Shown here: positions 62,101 to 63,306 of the stretch, one piece after another
How the letters are laid out: each line of letters opens with the position of its first letter
Position numbering within the stretch: position 1 is the stretch's first letter
Assembly (NCBI GenBank): GCA_002343985.1
Contig: DDTB01000018.1
Span: forward strand, 1-63,306
Length of the DNA stretch: 63,306 bases
Source: Chitinophagaceae bacterium UBA2375
GTDB lineage: Bacteria > Bacteroidota > Bacteroidia > Chitinophagales > Chitinophagaceae
Direction: 5' to 3'
Notes under the pieces: generated by a model
What the model was told of the DNA's origin: nothing
The model's input: the letters and a program-made list of their open reading frames with translations, nothing else
Databases searched by the model: none
Program-made: the position numbers and the translations under genes

Positions 62101-62865
62101 TATGTGTGGGATCCAAAGCTTGGTGGCAGTTTGGGTTTTGGCGGATTTCAAACATTTACCAAAGGGTTGGGTGCCGATAACAATTATTATGTGTCGCCTG
62201 GTGGCGGTAGTTATGGCATCATAGGTTCTGTCAATAATATCATACAAAGCGGGCAGGCTTTCTTTGTGCGGGCAGTTGGTACAAATGGCAGTATTTCATT
62301 TGATGAAACGGCGAAAGTGAGTACAAGTGAAACCCCATTCAGGGTGGCTCATGCCAATACAGGTAGTAAGATTTTTATTCAGTTGCAACAAATCCTCCAG
62401 GGGGATACCTTGTTACTGGATGGCACAGTGGTAGAATTTGAGCGCAATCTCAGTAATGAGGTTGATATTTTGGATGCCCTGAAACTTCATACTAGTACTG
62501 AAGCGGTATCCATATTACAGTCAGCAACCGAGCTGGCTGTAGAGCGAAGGGCTTTTCCCAATTCGGGTGATACCATATTCCTTAAACTGTCTAACCTCAA
62601 ACCCAACACCTATTATTTACACTTATCAGGAGCAGGTACAGATCATATTGGTGCTAAAGCATACCTGGTTGACAGATATTTACAAAGCGCGACGCTCATA
62701 GATATTACAAAAAAAACCATCATCCCATTTACCGTTAGCACCCAACAGGGATCAGCATCTTCAAACCGTTTTCTATTGATTTTCAAAAACCGGTTTACAG
62801 ACAATAGCCCGGTGTCGGAGTTCAGTTTTCACATGAAGGGCAAAACAGCTCAAGATATTCGTTAG
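59188..62865 (+). CDS. Large exported beta-repeat surface protein (adhesin-like), C-terminus perhaps lost
   Basis: 1225 residues. The leader ends near PAHAHAQ. The body is rich in T, S, G and N with short repeated beta units (for example GNWNTLSTWQV, TITVAAGATLQT, GTITVANSVVLDV, GTFTVKSGATFKH), as in beta-solenoid adhesins. The region from about 860 on contains SIGNPYASAIDFSN, common in Bacteroidota surface proteins. No T9SS sorting domain follows: the chain stops at SEFSFHMKGKTAQDIR. Relatives of this kind usually continue into a linker and a sorting domain, so the end may be missing. It lies beside the decayed 5S rRNA copy. Function as an adhesin is inferred. Confidence 0.75.
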   Translation: MYLLQIRWIYRVVSAILFTCVLPAHAHAQTPTNGDFRTRASGNWNTLSTWQVRSAGSWVNAVSLPSTTSNVYIQNGHFVTLTTTGNCRDLHIYTLAGQLDCDGSLNIYGKLRRYTGTVVTSTSDGVFYSSQANGATSNTVISGNQNIATGIFFRGTTRNIIQTGEWGVPGGIQPIIHIAMNAGNIATAQSPFYTNFLRITSGTLNMGTNSIFLVSGPGGNGTITVAAGATLQTANTGTANNNCILTDLTGNPPYQFYLYGTLRLMGATPHIRIENFTQYDGSTIEYGASGAQNFLQLSYPALNPLNNYRNLVLSGSGNKTPSANFIVKEDISINGSAVLVMGARTATITGNWTSYGAAGLNEGTSTIVFDSTGAQTINTTGGENFYVLRKNNTGTLTFNSNVAIVAGGNLNLSSGTINAGTNAFTGTTTSALNMSGGTLRLARLNVTLPEFSIANYNITGGTIVLDGAGTQTLRGARDYRNLTFSVSGTKGITSAINNITGTITVANSVVLDVTNHTMGGTGTNLTMTGSSVYKTAGSSQVKPDAAGTYSLGAGTTIEFTNNLTGLESIRLTGASTVNYYHIVVSGTSVGTSTLATGIRFQNGGTFTVKSGATFKHINTSGFSGTTTTSISSVNNPSIILEAGSTIEYNGTNQTISNQVLSSPSDAHYQHLKLSNSGNKTAPAGTLAIKGDLLKEGPAVFLHNSGTVVMNGIVAQQYLSEFPFMAFYSFSNNNTANLSINSEMSIEKELGIGPNAVLSLLNNGHIILLSGLSSTANVGIIPSTATINYSGNGRFSVYRYIATGPSPNHGKSWQFLSVATNGTQTINQAWQDTATSSNQSRYSGYGTQITSNIFPLPSQFDVYTSTGPSMKTYVSAANNWASVPNTTATPIYNPRGYMVFVRGDRTVTTYNASANPTILRSSGPIHWPVSNPPPVSLVAADKFESIGNPYASAIDFSNDAGVVKSASIQKIFYVWDPKLGGSLGFGGFQTFTKGLGADNNYYVSPGGGSYGIIGSVNNIIQSGQAFFVRAVGTNGSISFDETAKVSTSETPFRVAHANTGSKIFIQLQQILQGDTLLLDGTVVEFERNLSNEVDILDALKLHTSTEAVSILQSATELAVERRAFPNSGDTIFLKLSNLKPNTYYLHLSGAGTDHIGAKAYLVDRYLQSATLIDITKKTIIPFTVSTQQGSASSNRFLLIFKNRFTDNSPVSEFSFHMKGKTAQDIR

Positions 62866-63029
62866 CCATTACGCGGAATCCATCAAATCATTTGCGGGTA
62901 GATCCAGGCGTGAATGTGTGCATCTGTTATTGAAATCAGATGAATCAAAAATGAGATCGTCTTGGTTAGTTGGTTTGCATCCGGAATTCCGTCAAGCATA
63001 CAGTCTGGACAACCTAAGTTAGTAGCAAT
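62866..63029. other. Region after the surface protein gene with no gene seen
   Basis: About 160 bases between the surface-protein stop and the first terminator copy. I see no gene, no RNA gene and no continuation of the sorting domain in any of the three forward frames. Confidence 0.5.
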
Positions 63030-63062
63030 AAAAAAGCCTCTCCATTTCTGGAAAGGCTTTTT
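63030..63062 (-). terminator. First copy of the 5S rRNA terminator
   Basis: A stem of AAAAGCCT against AGGCTTTT with an inner CC/GG and the loop ATTTCT. The 39 bases from 63031 to 63069 recur without change at 63181-63219 behind the intact 5S gene. Confidence 0.75.
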
Positions 63063-63068
63063 AAATGA

Positions 63069-63090
63069 ACCTGCCTGCCGGCAGGCAGGT
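63069..63090. repeat. Perfect 22-bp palindrome
   Basis: ACCTGCCTGCC followed by its exact reverse complement GGCAGGCAGGT. It lies just downstream of the decayed 5S copy's 3' end. Such palindromes are scattered in many Bacteroidota genomes and give PACRQAG-like peptides when translated. Confidence 0.75.
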
Positions 63091-63150
63091 ATGGTAGCTA
63101 CCTGCTCTCTCCGCCTCAGGCGGGATGCAGTACCATCGGCTATGAAGGAT
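63091..63150 (-). pseudogene. Decayed 3' fragment of a second 5S rRNA gene
   Basis: This stretch matches the 3' half of the intact 5S gene at 63221 onward: ATGGTAGCTACCTGCTCTC against ATGGCAGCTACCTACTCTC, then TGCAGTACCATCGGCTATGA against TGCAGTACCATCGGCCATGA. Between them a GC-rich near-palindrome (63111-63123) replaces the normal loop, and the match ends near 63145-63150. It is followed (minus strand) by its own terminator copy. Together this is a tandem 5S duplication in which one copy has lost its 5' half. Confidence 0.75.
63111..63123. repeat. 13-bp interrupted palindrome inside the 5S fragment
   Basis: CCGCCT, one base, AGGCGG. It replaces the loop sequence CCGCATTGTGG found in the intact 5S copy. 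Confidence 0.55.
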
Positions 63151-63178
63151 TGATGCTTTTAGCTGAGATAGAAGAAAT

Positions 63179-63212
63179 AAAAAAAGCCTCTCCATTTCTG
63201 GAAAGGCTTTTT
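63179..63212 (-). terminator. Terminator of the intact 5S rRNA gene
   Basis: AAAAAGCCT against AGGCTTTTT with inner CC/GG and loop ATTTCT, followed on the minus strand by a T run. It should end the rRNA operon. Confidence 0.85.
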
Positions 63213-63220
63213 AAATGAAT

Positions 63221-63306
63221 ATGGCAGCTACCTACTCTCCCGCATTGTGGTGCAGTACCATCGGCCATGAGGGGCTTAACTACTCTGTTCGGAATGGGAA
63301 GAGGTG
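63221..63306 (-). rRNA. rrf: 5S ribosomal RNA, 5' end beyond the window
   Basis: Read on the minus strand, the sequence has the 5S signatures CCCATTCCGAACAGAG, GTTAAGCCC and GATGGTACTGC, and ends in GGGAGAGTAGGTAGCTGCC. About 86 of the expected 110 bases are inside the window. The 3' end is set near 63221 by comparison with the family. The 23S and 16S genes should lie just past the window edge, if the usual operon order holds. Confidence 0.93.

Noticed and set aside
62962..63153. A 63-codon frame over the terminator and palindromes
   Set aside because: It is a translation of a terminator, a palindrome (giving PACRQAG) and a 5S fragment, not a gene.

Overview
The window looks like a chromosomal segment of a Bacteroidota member, most likely Chitinophagaceae or a close relative. 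Evidence: a secreted protease with a type IX secretion (T9SS) C-terminal sorting domain, a short NuoG subunit, TAnnTTTG promoter boxes, almost no Shine-Dalgarno motifs, ORF6N and zinc-ribbon/HTH genes typical of Bacteroidota islands, and many family-level protein matches. This assignment rests on recognition, not on a database search.

Layout. (1) 1-4582: end of an integrative island abutting the 3' end of mnmE. It holds a single-chain restriction-modification enzyme (cut by the window edge), an ORF6N-domain gene interrupted by an in-frame amber codon, a tyrosine integrase, a zinc-ribbon/HTH protein, and short tandem repeats upstream of it. (2) 4583-10570: mnmE, an exbB-exbD-exbD-tonB energy-transduction operon and a MacB/FtsX-type permease. 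(3) 10641-25364: a complete 14-subunit complex I operon, nuoA to nuoN, transcribed on the minus strand from a recognisable promoter, with three extra small genes inside it. (4) 25620-29483: a TonB / small membrane protein / PstS-like lipoprotein / TPR operon. (5) 29640-43936: housekeeping genes, namely a phosphotyrosine phosphatase with hisS, a DUF4836 lipoprotein, an ABC ATPase with its permease, thiolase, rlmN, a Spy-like protein, two rRNA pseudouridine synthases, dinB, rimM, rpsP and ffh. (6) 43984-51428: sucA, rpsT, an M14 peptidase, rpsF-rpsR-rplI, an RRM RNA-binding protein and a CBS protein. (7) 51572-63306: accessory surface genes: a lone AT-rich tyrosine recombinase, a large T9SS M12B-type metalloprotease with an upstream 43-residue membrane protein, a divergent TPR/HTH membrane regulator, a large beta-repeat adhesin lacking a visible sorting domain, and the 3' part of a 5S rRNA gene followed by a decayed second 5S copy.

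How they work together: complex I makes proton motive force; ExbB/ExbD/TonB passes it to outer-membrane transporters; a second TonB sits with a phosphate-type binding lipoprotein. The ribosomal, tRNA and rRNA modification genes form ordinary housekeeping groups. No CRISPR array, tRNA gene or complete insertion sequence was seen. The least ordinary parts are the amber-interrupted ORF6N gene, the tandem repeats at the island edge, the extra genes inside the nuo operon, promoter boxes that abut start codons, and the duplicated 5S end invaded by palindromes.
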